From positions 1 to 58,431 of the forward strand of contig NZ_JYNS01000021.1 of NCBI RefSeq assembly GCF_000934725.1: a stretch of DNA of 58,431 bases, given 5' to 3'. Source of the DNA: Methyloterricola oryzae (GTDB taxonomy: Bacteria > Pseudomonadota > Gammaproteobacteria > Methylococcales > Methylococcaceae). A program made the position numbers and the translations under genes. This document shows, piece after piece, positions 34,788 to 44,436 of this stretch; position 1 is the first letter of the stretch; each line of letters starts with the position of its first letter. The notes under the pieces were generated by a model. That model saw nothing but the letters and a program-made list of their open reading frames with translations. It searched no databases and had not been told where the DNA came from.

Positions 34788-35227
34788 GGCGTAATATCCC
34801 GAACCTTAAAATTTTCCGTCAGCCAAGTTTCCCACTTCGCGGCGGCATTTAGCAATTTTTTACGGTATATCAGATTGTATTTTGGCGTGCGGCTGTGGTA
34901 GTTCGCGGCGCGAGTCCAGATGTCTCCTTGATCGCGCTGGAGGTGTCCCGCGATTCTCCAGGCTGCCAGGTCGAAGGGATAACAGTTCGACGCGGCCACA
35001 TGCTCTGGCCTTATGCCGTATTGAGACAGGCTGGCGAGGTAGCTGGTGTTGAACTGCATGAAGCCAATGTCCCGCGTGCCATTGGCATTTGGCGACTGCA
35101 GGCCGGGGCGGCCATTCTCGATTTCGGCAACTGCCAAAAGCACATTGGCGGGTAGATTGAACTTGATGGATGCGGCGATGGAACAGACGATGCGCTGTTC
35201 GAGAATTACCGGCGGAATGCCACTCAT
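34784..35227 (-). CDS. trbN: TrbN-like lytic transglycosylase (VirB1 type)
   Basis: This 147-residue protein has a lytic transglycosylase fold. The likely catalytic glutamate is E37 (AVAEIENG), followed by NANGTRDIGFMQFN, the family's second motif, and later AWRIAGHL. It opens the cell wall locally for assembly of the mating channel. No clear signal peptide is seen. Its start overlaps the trbL stop (ATGA). Confidence 0.82.
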   Translation of the reverse strand: MSGIPPVILEQRIVCSIAASIKFNLPANVLLAVAEIENGRPGLQSPNANGTRDIGFMQFNTSYLASLSQYGIRPEHVAASNCYPFDLAAWRIAGHLQRDQGDIWTRAANYHSRTPKYNLIYRKKLLNAAAKWETWLTENFKVRDITP

Positions 35228-36312
35228 CCCTGGCTTCCCTTGTGCTGCGATCCAGCCGATATTTCGCCCAGGATCAGGTCATCGGCGCTCGATGACACCG
35301 TGTTTGCTGCGTTCCGTTGTCCCGCGCGGATGCGCTCTACCAACGAGCTGGCCCCGCTCTTCCTGGCCACAAAGCCAAGTCCGCTGGAACCATACCTGGC
35401 GCCCAGGACAGCGGCTGAAGCGGCGACGCCAGCCGTCGCGGAAGCCAGGCCGATACCATACGTGCCAATACCAGAATGGGCGAGTCCATGCGTGACCATA
35501 CCTGCCAGGTAGGCCGGCACTTTGTTTATCAGCACGAACATGATGACGACAACGACCAGAATGACCGTCAGTTCCTTGATCTCCATGTCGCCACTCATGG
35601 CCGCAAAGTACTGGTCCAGGATCGACTTGCCGACGCCGAGCATGAGAATGATCGTCATCAGGCTCAATGCAATGCCAAGGATGGATTTGTAGTATTGGAT
35701 GGCCATGTCCGATGTCCACCGGCTGCCGCCGAACCCCAGAAGAATGCAGCCCGCGTAGAGCATGATCCAGGCGGCACAGTACTGGACCGTCAGATTCGCC
35801 GCGATGATCGCCAGAAACACCAAGACAGCCACGGCCAGAAAGATGCCCGCCATGGACAGCCAAGGTGAGGTTACGCTCATGTGGTCATAGGTCTTGAAGA
35901 CGATTTGAAAGCCCATATCGAGAATGCCGGATGGGGCGGTTAAAGGAGTGCCAATAGCGTGCCCGCCCATGCGGACAAATGAGTCGATGATGGCCTTGCC
36001 GATGGTCGGCCCGTTCTGCAAGAGCCAGTAGAAGAACCCGAGCGTGACGATGAATTTGATGAATTCGGCGAAAAACTCCTGTATGTCAGCGCGGCGCATG
36101 AGCAACACCGTGCCTGTCCACGCCAGGCTGATGCTCGCCAGAATCCAGAAGATGACGGAGGCTTCCGCAAGGATTGTACTGGCCCAGGACGAGGCTACCC
36201 GGTAATAACGATCCGTGATGTTTGTGAGGATGCCTGAGTTGTCTAGGGCCAATACGGTGCCCGAATAGATCGGCAATGCGGCGGCCAGGGCCAAGTGAAG
36301 TGCCTTTTTCAT
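35224..36312 (-). CDS. trbL: TrbL, VirB6-like membrane channel protein
   Basis: This 362-residue protein has several membrane segments (about 45-70, 82-105, 150-240 and 250-290) and a TrbL/VirB6 pattern. The start at 36312 is chosen because GGGAGG precedes it and it begins a signal-like sequence (MKKALHLALAAALPIYSG). A longer frame to 36372 would overlap trbJ. There is no room for trbK between trbJ and trbL (only 16 bases), unlike in RK2. Confidence 0.87.
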   Translation of the reverse strand: MKKALHLALAAALPIYSGTVLALDNSGILTNITDRYYRVASSWASTILAEASVIFWILASISLAWTGTVLLMRRADIQEFFAEFIKFIVTLGFFYWLLQNGPTIGKAIIDSFVRMGGHAIGTPLTAPSGILDMGFQIVFKTYDHMSVTSPWLSMAGIFLAVAVLVFLAIIAANLTVQYCAAWIMLYAGCILLGFGGSRWTSDMAIQYYKSILGIALSLMTIILMLGVGKSILDQYFAAMSGDMEIKELTVILVVVVIMFVLINKVPAYLAGMVTHGLAHSGIGTYGIGLASATAGVAASAAVLGARYGSSGLGFVARKSGASSLVERIRAGQRNAANTVSSSADDLILGEISAGSQHKGSQG

Positions 36313-36328
36313 TGAAGCACCTCCCTGC

Positions 36329-37093
36329 TTACTGCGCGTACTTCGCGTAATCGAGCTCCGGGCTCGGGACAAATTGGCCCCTTAGCGCGGCTTCGTCTGC
36401 CGCGTGTCGAATAGCTTCCTGGTTCTCTAGCGTCGCATTGCGCGCGTTCTCCGCCTCTTGCTGCTGCAGCATGAGCGCGCGTATCGCAAAGAGATTGTTG
36501 GCGTTGGCGGAAGCCAGCTGATTGGCCGCGCCCATCATTTCGTTTCGGCCTTTCGCAGCCATTGCGGCACCCTGGATTTCAGCCAGACGCGCGGCATCTT
36601 CCTGTAACTGATCTTGCCCGAGGGATACGCCGCGCATCTGCGAGTCATTGGCGAGCTTCTGTGCGTCGTTGGCTAAGCGCTGACTGTCGCGGATCGCCAT
36701 AATTTCCGCCATGGAACAGCCCCTGGGGCTGAAGCACGGTGAGCCCATGTAGTGACTGGCGTTCTGGAAGTTTGAGAGATAGGCAGCGACGCCACCGCCA
36801 CTGGAGTAGTACTGGAGCATGTCCGAATACGTGCGAACCGTCTGGTAGGTCCGGGTGGTCTCATTCCAGGTCCAGGCCACCGGCGCCAGCGTATTGGTCA
36901 CCATGTCTTCGTATTGCTGCAGCTGCAGGGCGTAGTCCTTCGCCTGAGCCGCTACTTGCTCGGCCGCGGAGGAAGCTGTGGATGCCGCTTCTGCAAGCAC
37001 CGCTGTATCGAGCACCAAGTCCACACAATAGGCGGACGGGGCAAACAGACAGGACATGATTGCCGTAGATCGCGCGAGCCGTTTCATTTTCAT
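36329..37093 (-). CDS. trbJ: TrbJ, VirB5-like protein
   Basis: This 254-residue protein has a signal peptide (about 1-23, ending AYCV), helical coils (AEAASTASSAAEQVAAQAKD) and TrbJ features such as QQYEDMVTNTLAP and the paired cysteines in SPCFSPRGCS. It is a minor pilus or mating-channel component exported to the periplasm. A second start at residue 3 is possible. It has its usual place after trbI. Confidence 0.87.
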   Translation of the reverse strand: MKMKRLARSTAIMSCLFAPSAYCVDLVLDTAVLAEAASTASSAAEQVAAQAKDYALQLQQYEDMVTNTLAPVAWTWNETTRTYQTVRTYSDMLQYYSSGGGVAAYLSNFQNASHYMGSPCFSPRGCSMAEIMAIRDSQRLANDAQKLANDSQMRGVSLGQDQLQEDAARLAEIQGAAMAAKGRNEMMGAANQLASANANNLFAIRALMLQQQEAENARNATLENQEAIRHAADEAALRGQFVPSPELDYAKYAQ

Positions 37094-37103
37094 GGGAGTT
37101 CCC

Positions 37104-38261
37104 TCACTTTGCGAATGGCCGATAGGGGGTGTCGAACGTCAAATCCTTCGTGGCAACGACATTGAGCCGGTACCCGGCGTGAACCTCGATGGTGGGCGCA
37201 ATGTTGAGGTTCTTCATCAGTACCGCCGTTCCGGCAGCTCCAAGCTGCTGACCGAGTGCGGCGGACAAGGTGCCGGTGGCCGTCTGCTGATACCCGTAGG
37301 AGCCTGGTGCGGACCAGTTGCTGGGCTGCTGGGAGTAAGTTGCGGCGGCCGTGATCAGGCTCATCAGCAAGGCATGGCCGAAAATCCGCAGATAGTGGTT
37401 GTTCACGTCGCCGCTGAGACCAGCGAGCCCTGCTCCATCGGTTCCCGGCATTTCGCCGATATCCATGGCCTTGCCGTCCGGGAATATGAGCCGTTGCCAG
37501 GCGACCAATACCCGTTCCTGGCCGGCAACAACGTCATTGGAGTACTGCCCGAATATGCGCGTGCCTTGAGGGATCAAGAGGTATTTGCCGGTTGCGGTGT
37601 CGTAAACCGGCTGAGAAACCTGGGCGATCACGGGGCCTGCCAACTGGCTGTTGATGCCGCTGATCATGACGGCAGGGATTACAAAACCAGTCCTCAGAAC
37701 AAAGTTTGTTTCCGGCTGCTCTGGCCGGCTCAACAGTTTCCACCGATCTGCATTGGCTTGAGACACGGCAGGTGCTGCGGCGGCCTTTCTTCCGCTTTCG
37801 GCGCGAAACGTGGCAAGCGATGCGGGACCGCTGGTTGGGCTTTTCACCGCCTCCTCGAACGCGGCCAGCTTGATTTGGCGAATTCGCTCCAGTTCCTGAT
37901 CCTTGGGCGATTGCGGTTGGGGTCTTAACGGCTCTGCCAGCATCGTGGGAGGCGCTGGCGGCCGACTCAGGTCCACATGCGCTATCGGTACGACGACGTT
38001 CTCCGGCATGGGCGGAGCTTTGGGCTGAATGAAACCGCCTTGCCATCCGTTCGTGAGGGTGTCGGCCATCAGTTTCGCGTTGCCGACTTTGGGTGTGTCG
38101 GTTACCGCTTCAGCTTTGGCCTTGGAGCGATGCACAGCGACCATGGCCATGACGAGCAGGAACGCCATGAGCGCAGCGCCAAAAATGATGATCGGAACAT
38201 TGTTGACGCGCCGGACGCCGGCCCCACCCGGCGACGCGCTGGGTGCCATGGAATCAGTCAT
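37104..38261 (-). CDS. trbI: TrbI, VirB10-like protein
   Basis: This 385-residue protein has a cytoplasmic N-terminus, one membrane segment (about 23-43), a proline-rich linker (about 70-110) and a C-terminal VirB10/TrbI domain (about 185-380; FVLRTGFVIPAVMISGINSQ, then LIPQGTRIFGQYSNDV). VirB10 proteins span the cell envelope and pass energy to the outer-membrane channel. The order and spacing are as in the RK2 trb operon. Confidence 0.92.
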   Translation of the reverse strand: MTDSMAPSASPGGAGVRRVNNVPIIIFGAALMAFLLVMAMVAVHRSKAKAEAVTDTPKVGNAKLMADTLTNGWQGGFIQPKAPPMPENVVVPIAHVDLSRPPAPPTMLAEPLRPQPQSPKDQELERIRQIKLAAFEEAVKSPTSGPASLATFRAESGRKAAAAPAVSQANADRWKLLSRPEQPETNFVLRTGFVIPAVMISGINSQLAGPVIAQVSQPVYDTATGKYLLIPQGTRIFGQYSNDVVAGQERVLVAWQRLIFPDGKAMDIGEMPGTDGAGLAGLSGDVNNHYLRIFGHALLMSLITAAATYSQQPSNWSAPGSYGYQQTATGTLSAALGQQLGAAGTAVLMKNLNIAPTIEVHAGYRLNVVATKDLTFDTPYRPFAK

Positions 38262-38264
38262 CCC

Positions 38265-38666
38265 TCACTCCTGTCGAGACCACGCGCTTGCCGGGCTCAA
38301 TTGCCCGTTGGCCCGGTGCTGATAGAGCCGGCTGAGGGAGTGATCATCGACCGCCACGGTGACCCGGTACGCATCATCCACCCTGTCGACGACATATCGG
38401 AGTTCCGAGCCGGCGCGGGAGGTTGACGGCTCGATGGCATAGCCCGACGCCTGGAGATTGGCGATCAGCACACCAAGGAAGGCATCCGTGCTCTTGAGAT
38501 CGGCTTTAAGCATGGTGTGGCCTGGCGGCCAGGTTACCTTCATGGCGCGCGCCGTGTCACGGGCCATGAGTTCACTATCTGTCGTGGACGCCTTCGAGAA
38601 GTTGCCCGTGTGTGCACAGCCGGCCAGCGTGCATAGGGCGATGGTCAGAGACAGAGGTCTGATCAT
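38265..38666 (-). CDS. trbH: TrbH, lipoprotein (VirB7-like)
   Basis: This 133-residue protein has a lipoprotein signal with lipobox LAGC, the modified cysteine being C17. It stands in the trbH place between trbG and trbI and has the usual length. VirB7-type lipoproteins stabilise the outer-membrane ring made with VirB9/TrbG. Its start overlaps the trbG stop. Confidence 0.87.
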   Translation of the reverse strand: MIRPLSLTIALCTLAGCAHTGNFSKASTTDSELMARDTARAMKVTWPPGHTMLKADLKSTDAFLGVLIANLQASGYAIEPSTSRAGSELRYVVDRVDDAYRVTVAVDDHSLSRLYQHRANGQLSPASAWSRQE

Positions 38667-39568
38667 TTTGCCTCCCGCGCGATCGTAACCTTGGTTTGAT
38701 GGGGACCAGCACCGGCCAGCAGGATCATCTTGTCAGGAATACTGTCAACGATATATCGGTTACCCTGAACACGATAATTCACGATGACCTGCTCGGCCTC
38801 GGCTCCCCAAGGCAGCACGCTGTCTTCCCCGCGCACCGCCAACAGGCTCGGCGCTTCGGTCTGGGAGAGGGTTTCCGGCATTTGCAAAATCGTTTTGTGG
38901 CCGTCGTTGAAGACGCGGACGGGTTTCCATGCGGCGGCGCCGGAGATTTCGTAAGCGAAGTCGAGCTTATCAAGCTCCGTGGAATACCCCGCGCCAGCCT
39001 CTTTGCCCTCGCGCTCCGCCCTGTTTCGAGACTGGAACTCGGCCCATTTTTTGGCGGCGTCATCCGGATAGCTGAAAGAGACGCGCGGCATGTATTCCGT
39101 TCTATGGGAAACCAACTGTAGGTAGTAGGTGCGGCGGTCCGTGGTAATGATCAGGCTGGTGCGGAGTCCAACATCCAAAGGCTTGACGATGATATGTTCG
39201 ATCTCGCCGGCGGCAGAGCCGGAGCGGGCTGGTTCAATCCGCCAGCGCACCTGGTCGCCGGCGTTGAAGTTGGAAATGACCTCACCGGGCTGCAATTCGA
39301 TGTCGCACACCTGGAGCACGGCACAGACCACGCTGGGTTGCGTAGCGCCAAATAGGAACTGGACCGTCCCGTCTGCCCCCGCAATGGGCTTCATGCCCGA
39401 CGCACTTGCCGCCCTCCATTGATTGCCGATTTTCAGGCCGGCTTTTTCCTGTGGCGTTAAAGCCGGATTTTCGGAGCTGAAGAATTTTTCCGGGAGTTCT
39501 TCACCTGGCCCGGCCAGAGCGGTGCCGGCAATCAAAGCAAGGAGAGGCAGCATGGCTTTTGATTTCAT
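38663..39568 (-). CDS. trbG: TrbG, VirB9-like protein
   Basis: The start at 39568 is chosen because it overlaps the trbF stop (ATGA), like the other joints of this operon, and begins a signal peptide (MKSKAMLPLLALIAGTALAG). The protein is then 301 residues. A longer frame to 39739 runs inside trbF. TrbG/VirB9 features include TVQFLFGATQPSVVCA and TDRRTYYLQLVSHRTEYMPR. It forms part of the outer-membrane ring with TrbH and TrbI. Confidence 0.92.
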   Translation of the reverse strand: MKSKAMLPLLALIAGTALAGPGEELPEKFFSSENPALTPQEKAGLKIGNQWRAASASGMKPIAGADGTVQFLFGATQPSVVCAVLQVCDIELQPGEVISNFNAGDQVRWRIEPARSGSAAGEIEHIIVKPLDVGLRTSLIITTDRRTYYLQLVSHRTEYMPRVSFSYPDDAAKKWAEFQSRNRAEREGKEAGAGYSTELDKLDFAYEISGAAAWKPVRVFNDGHKTILQMPETLSQTEAPSLLAVRGEDSVLPWGAEAEQVIVNYRVQGNRYIVDSIPDKMILLAGAGPHQTKVTIAREAK

Positions 39569-40242
39569 GATTGGCGACTCCATGAAAAATCTCTCACAAA
39601 AATTCCAAGCGGGTTCTTCCTGATCTCTGCTTCTGTTGTCGCGGAAGTCGTGGGAACCAAGTAAACGGTGATGAGGCTGGTGTAGCGGGTAGGCACCGCT
39701 TTCAGGGCGCCGTCGCGGGTTCGGCTTGTCTCTGTCCAATCAACCCGCCAGGTGGTTTCACTCTGTGGAATCACGGAATTGATTTCGATGGCGACGGTCT
39801 CGGTTTCCGCTCGCTTGAAGGGGCTTGCCGCTTCGTCACGTCCAAACCATTCGTTCATCTTGATGTAGGCCGCGTCCTGCGAACTCAGCATCGCGTAGAC
39901 CTTGTAGATGGCCGCCCGCTGCAAGTTGACGTCCGGCGTCACCGTGCGGGCACTGGTTATCCACGTCGCGAGACTGGCATGAATCACCCTGGCATCGGCC
40001 TCATTGGCTTTATCAGCCATATTGACGGCCTGCACCTGGCCCAATTCATTGACTTCAACCACGTAGGGCACGAACTTCGATTGCGCGCCTACATAGACCG
40101 CGCCCCCCACAGCCACAAAGGCTATCGCCAGCGAACTGATGGCGATGATCTGCCATGTCCTGGCCGCCGACAGCGCGGCTCCTACGTGCGCGTTCCACTG
40201 GATGCGGGCGGCAAGATAGGGATTGGTCGTCTCGTCGTTCAT
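39565..40242 (-). CDS. trbF: TrbF, VirB8-like protein
   Basis: The start at 40242 overlaps the trbE stop and gives 225 residues beginning MNDETTNPYLAARIQWN. One membrane segment lies at about 31-52, and the VirB8 domain (about 60-220) includes WITSARTVTPDV and TWRVDWTETSR. TrbF is an inner-membrane scaffold of the mating channel. The longer frame to 40293 would lie within trbE and is not used. Confidence 0.92.
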   Translation of the reverse strand: MNDETTNPYLAARIQWNAHVGAALSAARTWQIIAISSLAIAFVAVGGAVYVGAQSKFVPYVVEVNELGQVQAVNMADKANEADARVIHASLATWITSARTVTPDVNLQRAAIYKVYAMLSSQDAAYIKMNEWFGRDEAASPFKRAETETVAIEINSVIPQSETTWRVDWTETSRTRDGALKAVPTRYTSLITVYLVPTTSATTEAEIRKNPLGIFVRDFSWSRQS

Positions 40243-42695
40243 GCATAATCCTCCAGAGCCAAATCCCGGTTCAGCAGCCATTCCCTGACCCACCCTTCCC
40301 TGCCGTACTTGGCCTCGTAGTGCTGCACGGCGGTCACGGACTCCTTGTCGCTGACGCCGACGAACGATAACGCCAGGGGGCCTAGAGCCAGTTCAAACAA
40401 TCGACGCCCTTTTTCCGAAACGTAGTAGTAATGTTTCTTCGGGACCGCGGTGGCCAGGATGTCGATCTGCCTGGAATTGAGGCCCATCCGGTTATACAGC
40501 GCGGCGGTATCGGGATCGCGCGCATAGATGTTCGGCAGGAAGATCTTGGAGGCTGTCGATTCGACGATGACGTCGAGGATTCCTGAGCGCGCGGCGTCAG
40601 TCAGTGATTGCGTCGCCAGGATGACCGCGCAATTGGCCTTGCGCATGACCTTCAGCCATTCGCGGATTTTTTCTCTGAAGACCGGGTGACCCAGCATCAG
40701 CCAGGCTTCATCCAGGAAGATGGCGGCCGGTTGCCCCTGGAGGGAACGCTCGATCCGGCGGAACAGATACAGTAGCACCGGCAGCGCGTAGCGCTCGCCC
40801 AGGTTCATGAGGTCCTCGATCTCGAAAGTGGTCATGCGGCAAAGCGACAAGCCATCACTTTCGGCATCCAGGAGATGGCCCATCGCGCCTTCTATGGTGT
40901 ATTGCTGCAGCGCCTCGCGGATGCTGTGATCCTGAATGCTGAAGCAAAAGGCGCTTAGCGTGCGGTCGCCATTCTGCTGCATCCGAGTGAGGGTCTCGGC
41001 GATGGCGTTGCGCTGCGATGGCGTGGTCGTTACGTTGTTCAAGGCAAGAATGGTGTCGATCCACTCCCCTGCCCAGGCCCGATCACCGGGTGTTTCCAGA
41101 TACTGCAGCGGACAAAAGGTCAGCGCGTCATGGTCCCCCGCAACGACGTAGTGCTGATTGCCGGTTGCCTTTGTGAGCGCGTAACAGGAGAGCCCCTTGT
41201 CGAAGAAATAGATACTCATCCCCGAGTAGCGCAGCAGCGAGGTGGCCAGCAGGCCTAGCAGCGTCGATTTCCCCGAGCCGGTAGGCCCGAAGATCATGGT
41301 GTGGCCCAGGTCACGCACATGTAAGTTCAGGCGAAAGGGTGAACTACCGCTCGTCACGCAGTGGACCAGTGCCGGCGCGGAAGGCGGGTACATAGGACAA
41401 GGCGCCTGCCCTTCCCCTGTCCAGATTGTGGACGTTGGAATAAGGTCTGCCAGGTTCAAGGTATTGATGAGAGGGCGCCGCACGTTCTCGTATCCGTGCC
41501 CGGGAAGGCTTCCAAGATAGGCGTCCATGGTGTTGATCGTCTCGATCCTGGCGACGAAGCCAAGCAAGTTAATGGCCTTCTCAAGCTGCCTGGAAGCGCG
41601 CTCCAGTTCCGCGCGGTCTTCCGCCATGAGGACGACACAACTGGTGTAGAAGCCCATGCTGACCAAGCCGGAATTGGCTTCCGCAATGGCTTCCTCGGCA
41701 TCATCAACCATGTTCTCCGCGTCCTGGTCGACATGGCCGTGGCCCGTATTAAAGACCTGGTCAAAGATCCCCCTGACCTTTTGCTTCCATTTCTTCCGGT
41801 ACTTCTCCATGACAGCAACTGCCTCATGGGTATCCATGGCGATAAACCGGGTTGACCAGCGGCAAGGTATGGGGGTTTCGGAAAGAGCCGATAGAATCCC
41901 TGGATAAGACTCCATGGGGAAACCGTCGATAGCCACGCACTGCACGAAATGGCGGCCAATCTTAGGAATCACGCCAGCCCAAAGCTCCTGTCCCCCAATA
42001 ACGGCATCTAGGTAGATTGGGTTTCGAGATAAGGCAACTGGATGGTAATTGCCTGTAATGCAATATTGCAAATGGCAGAGCAAATCATCGTAAACCGTGG
42101 TGGTACCGTCCTCATTAGTCACTTTACGTGATCTAAGGCGTTGAATATTTAGCGCCAGCGACAGGCGACTTTCAACGGAATCGCACTCCCTCTGAAACGT
42201 GTTAATGAGTGCCCTTGTTTGAGTATTTCTTGGCGGCTTTTTCCCATCGTCATCGAACATGAGCGCCACAAATTTTTTCTCGGCCAGCAGCGGTGGCAGC
42301 CACGTTAAGGTGAGAACAAAGCCGCTTTCGTAGAGCGTTCCAAGCTCCTCGAAATAGCGTCTCCTTTCCTCATCGATCGCCGCTGAAATGCGGTCCGTGA
42401 AGTACGAGAACCCGCGTGATGGATAGCCTGGCGCTGTCCTTCGAACGGAATCAATGTGGATCATCCAGCCCGATCCCAGCCGCGCGAGTGCCTCGTTGAT
42501 GCGCAGCGTGACAAACTCCTTTTCTTCGTCCGTGCTGCTGGCGTAGTCAGCGCCTTCGTACGACCAGGCTGCCATCAGGCACCCGTTCTTGCCCACGATG
42601 ACGCCATCATCAACCATCGCTGCGTAGTTGAGCAGGTCGGCGACACTCTCCATGGTGTGCCGGTGGCGCTTAAGGCTGGCAGGCTGAGTAAACAT
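40239..42695 (-). CDS. trbE: TrbE, VirB4-like ATPase
   Basis: The start at 42695 overlaps the trbD stop (ATGA) and gives 818 residues beginning [20 protein letters not shown]. Walker A IFGPTGSGKST lies at about residues 465-475, and the later segment IFLDEAWLMLGH carries Walker B. VirB4 ATPases power assembly and substrate transfer at the inner membrane. A longer frame to 42869 overlaps trbD and is not used. Confidence 0.93.
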   Translation of the reverse strand: MFTQPASLKRHRHTMESVADLLNYAAMVDDGVIVGKNGCLMAAWSYEGADYASSTDEEKEFVTLRINEALARLGSGWMIHIDSVRRTAPGYPSRGFSYFTDRISAAIDEERRRYFEELGTLYESGFVLTLTWLPPLLAEKKFVALMFDDDGKKPPRNTQTRALINTFQRECDSVESRLSLALNIQRLRSRKVTNEDGTTTVYDDLLCHLQYCITGNYHPVALSRNPIYLDAVIGGQELWAGVIPKIGRHFVQCVAIDGFPMESYPGILSALSETPIPCRWSTRFIAMDTHEAVAVMEKYRKKWKQKVRGIFDQVFNTGHGHVDQDAENMVDDAEEAIAEANSGLVSMGFYTSCVVLMAEDRAELERASRQLEKAINLLGFVARIETINTMDAYLGSLPGHGYENVRRPLINTLNLADLIPTSTIWTGEGQAPCPMYPPSAPALVHCVTSGSSPFRLNLHVRDLGHTMIFGPTGSGKSTLLGLLATSLLRYSGMSIYFFDKGLSCYALTKATGNQHYVVAGDHDALTFCPLQYLETPGDRAWAGEWIDTILALNNVTTTPSQRNAIAETLTRMQQNGDRTLSAFCFSIQDHSIREALQQYTIEGAMGHLLDAESDGLSLCRMTTFEIEDLMNLGERYALPVLLYLFRRIERSLQGQPAAIFLDEAWLMLGHPVFREKIREWLKVMRKANCAVILATQSLTDAARSGILDVIVESTASKIFLPNIYARDPDTAALYNRMGLNSRQIDILATAVPKKHYYYVSEKGRRLFELALGPLALSFVGVSDKESVTAVQHYEAKYGREGWVREWLLNRDLALEDYA

Positions 42696-42994
42696 CAGCG
42701 GCGCTCCCTCATGTTGATCCTGAACGGCGTCGACCGCGCCGGATAGTAGGGCTGGTAGACCCTGTTCCTGAGATAGACGAAGCGCATCAGAGGGTCTGAC
42801 TTTGCCATCAGGCGGAACAGATAGAGCGCGAGCAGCCAGAGGGAAATGCCGAACAGGGTTGCAGTCCATTCCTGTGCCGCGAACACCAGGGCGAAAGCTA
42901 CGACGCCGGTAAACATCACAAGCTCCCTATCTCCGCCCAAGAACAGGTTTGGCCGATTTGCGGAGCGATGCAACGGGGTCAGACGTAATGCCAT
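42695..42994 (-). CDS. trbD: TrbD, VirB3-like protein
   Basis: This 99-residue protein has two close hydrophobic segments (about 25-60) and the VirB3 segment [20 protein letters not shown]. It overlaps trbC by 16 bases and trbE by 1 base. It is an inner-membrane component of the channel. Confidence 0.88.
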   Translation of the reverse strand: MALRLTPLHRSANRPNLFLGGDRELVMFTGVVAFALVFAAQEWTATLFGISLWLLALYLFRLMAKSDPLMRFVYLRNRVYQPYYPARSTPFRINMRERR

Positions 42995-43341
42995 GCTTGC
43001 TCCACCGTATTGGATTTGGAGATTTCTGCCCCGGCTCCAAAAAGGCCGCTCATCATGTTTTGAGCCCCCACCGTCAGAGCCATTACGAGCACGATAAATA
43101 TCAGGCTTCGGAAGAAAGCATTCAGCTCACCACCGAATATAAGAACGCCACCAGCCACAACAATACCTATTATTGAAACTGCGAATGCAACTGGACCTGT
43201 GACACTAGTACGCAAGGTTGTTAACCATGCTTCGTAGGGCAATCCACCGCCACCGGCTGCCGCTGCGTGCGCTTCAAATGAAGCCATTGAAAGAATGACA
43301 ACACCGATAAATGCCACAATTGAAATATTTTTTGCGTTCAT
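42979..43341 (-). CDS. trbC: TrbC pilin precursor (VirB2 type)
   Basis: This 120-residue pilin precursor has a signal peptide ending near AHA (26) and two membrane segments (about 50-70 and 78-93). The core [20 protein letters not shown] and [14 protein letters not shown] is nearly identical to RK2 TrbC. In RK2 the pilin is cut before AEIA by TraF and joined head to tail into a ring. Here FGAG-AEIS (cut after G104) is the matching site, and both TrbC and TraF are encoded on this plasmid. Confidence 0.92.
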   Translation of the reverse strand: MNAKNISIVAFIGVVILSMASFEAHAAAAGGGGLPYEAWLTTLRTSVTGPVAFAVSIIGIVVAGGVLIFGGELNAFFRSLIFIVLVMALTVGAQNMMSGLFGAGAEISKSNTVEQAWHYV

Positions 43342-43343
43342 TT

Positions 43344-44342
43344 TTACTCGTCCGCTAAGTTTGTTGAAAACGTGTACTGGCCATTTACATACCCATCCAC
43401 AGTAAGTATCTCGCGCACTTTTCTGCCGTCTGGCGTCGCTACGATATGGACGACGACATGCACGGCTTCGCCGATCAAGGGTTCGATGGGCTTTGGAGCT
43501 TGGGGATGCTGGCTCACATAGAGCGCCAGTTTGGATAGGCCGTTGCAGGCGTTGTCTGCATGCAGCGTGGCGACTCCTCCGCTATGTCCTGAGTTCCAGG
43601 CCAGCAGCAGATCAAGGGCCTCAGGCCCGCGAACCTCGCCGACGACGATACGGTCTGGCTTCATTCGCATGCTGGTGCGAACCGCCTGGGTCATGCTGAA
43701 GTCCATCGTCGCCACATAGGACACGCAATTGGTGGCTTGGCACTGGATTTCACCGGTGTCCTCGATGATGAAGATGCGCTCATGAGGATCGTTTTCGACC
43801 ATGGCCTGAATGATGGCGTTGGTCAGCGTGGTTTTGCCGCTCCCCGTGCCTCCAACGACGAGGATGTTTCGGTGGTCAGCCACAGCCCGGGAAATGATAT
43901 TGTGGTGATGCTGTGACAAGATGCCAGCGGCCACATACTGATCCAGCGTGAAGACGGCGAGGGCGCGCTTGCGGATGGCAAAGGTCGGTGCCGCTACAAT
44001 CGGTGGGATCTGGCCGGCGATGCGGCTGCCATCAAGGGGAAATACTCCCTCGATCCATGGCTTCTCCGGAGTGATGATGGTGTTAAGCGCTGACGCCAGG
44101 GTCCGAAGCGCCATATCTGCCCTACTGGGCGCCATCTCTCCGATCCGGGTCATCCTTTGCCCTAAACGGCCATGCCAGATAGCACCGTCAGGATTCAGCA
44201 GGACGTCAGTGGTGCCGGGGTCCTCCAGAGCTCCGAGAATGAGTGGGCCAAAGTTCCGGCGCAGACTGTCGTTGAGACGTCCCTGACTCGCGCCCTCTTC
44301 TTCCATTGGTCTTGCCGTGGGTGTCGCGTTCATGCTGGTCAT
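43344..44342 (-). CDS. trbB: TrbB, VirB11-like ATPase
   Basis: This 332-residue hexameric ATPase has Walker [10 protein letters not shown] at 164-172 and the segments [10 protein letters not shown] and [17 protein letters not shown], typical of VirB11. It is the first gene of the trb operon. In RK2 trbA lies directly upstream. Here trbA is about 12 kb away, separated by accessory DNA. A possible earlier Met at residue 4 does not change the call. Confidence 0.93.
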   Translation of the reverse strand: MTSMNATPTARPMEEEGASQGRLNDSLRRNFGPLILGALEDPGTTDVLLNPDGAIWHGRLGQRMTRIGEMAPSRADMALRTLASALNTIITPEKPWIEGVFPLDGSRIAGQIPPIVAAPTFAIRKRALAVFTLDQYVAAGILSQHHHNIISRAVADHRNILVVGGTGSGKTTLTNAIIQAMVENDPHERIFIIEDTGEIQCQATNCVSYVATMDFSMTQAVRTSMRMKPDRIVVGEVRGPEALDLLLAWNSGHSGGVATLHADNACNGLSKLALYVSQHPQAPKPIEPLIGEAVHVVVHIVATPDGRKVREILTVDGYVNGQYTFSTNLADE

Positions 44343-44358
44343 CCGTCTCCATGACTAA

Positions 44359-44370
44359 CGATATATCAAT
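44359..44370. promoter_or_regulatory. Shared 12-mer CGATATATCAAT upstream of trbB
   Basis: The exact reverse complement, ATTGATATATCG, lies upstream of the trbA-like gene at 57099-57110. The core GATATATC is a palindrome. It may be an operator for TrbA or the KorA-like protein. Confidence 0.4.
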
Positions 44371-44436
44371 AAATAGCATCATATCAGATCGAGCGCAAGC
44401 ACTTTTTGCTAAAGCACTTCGGCAGTCTTTGAAATT

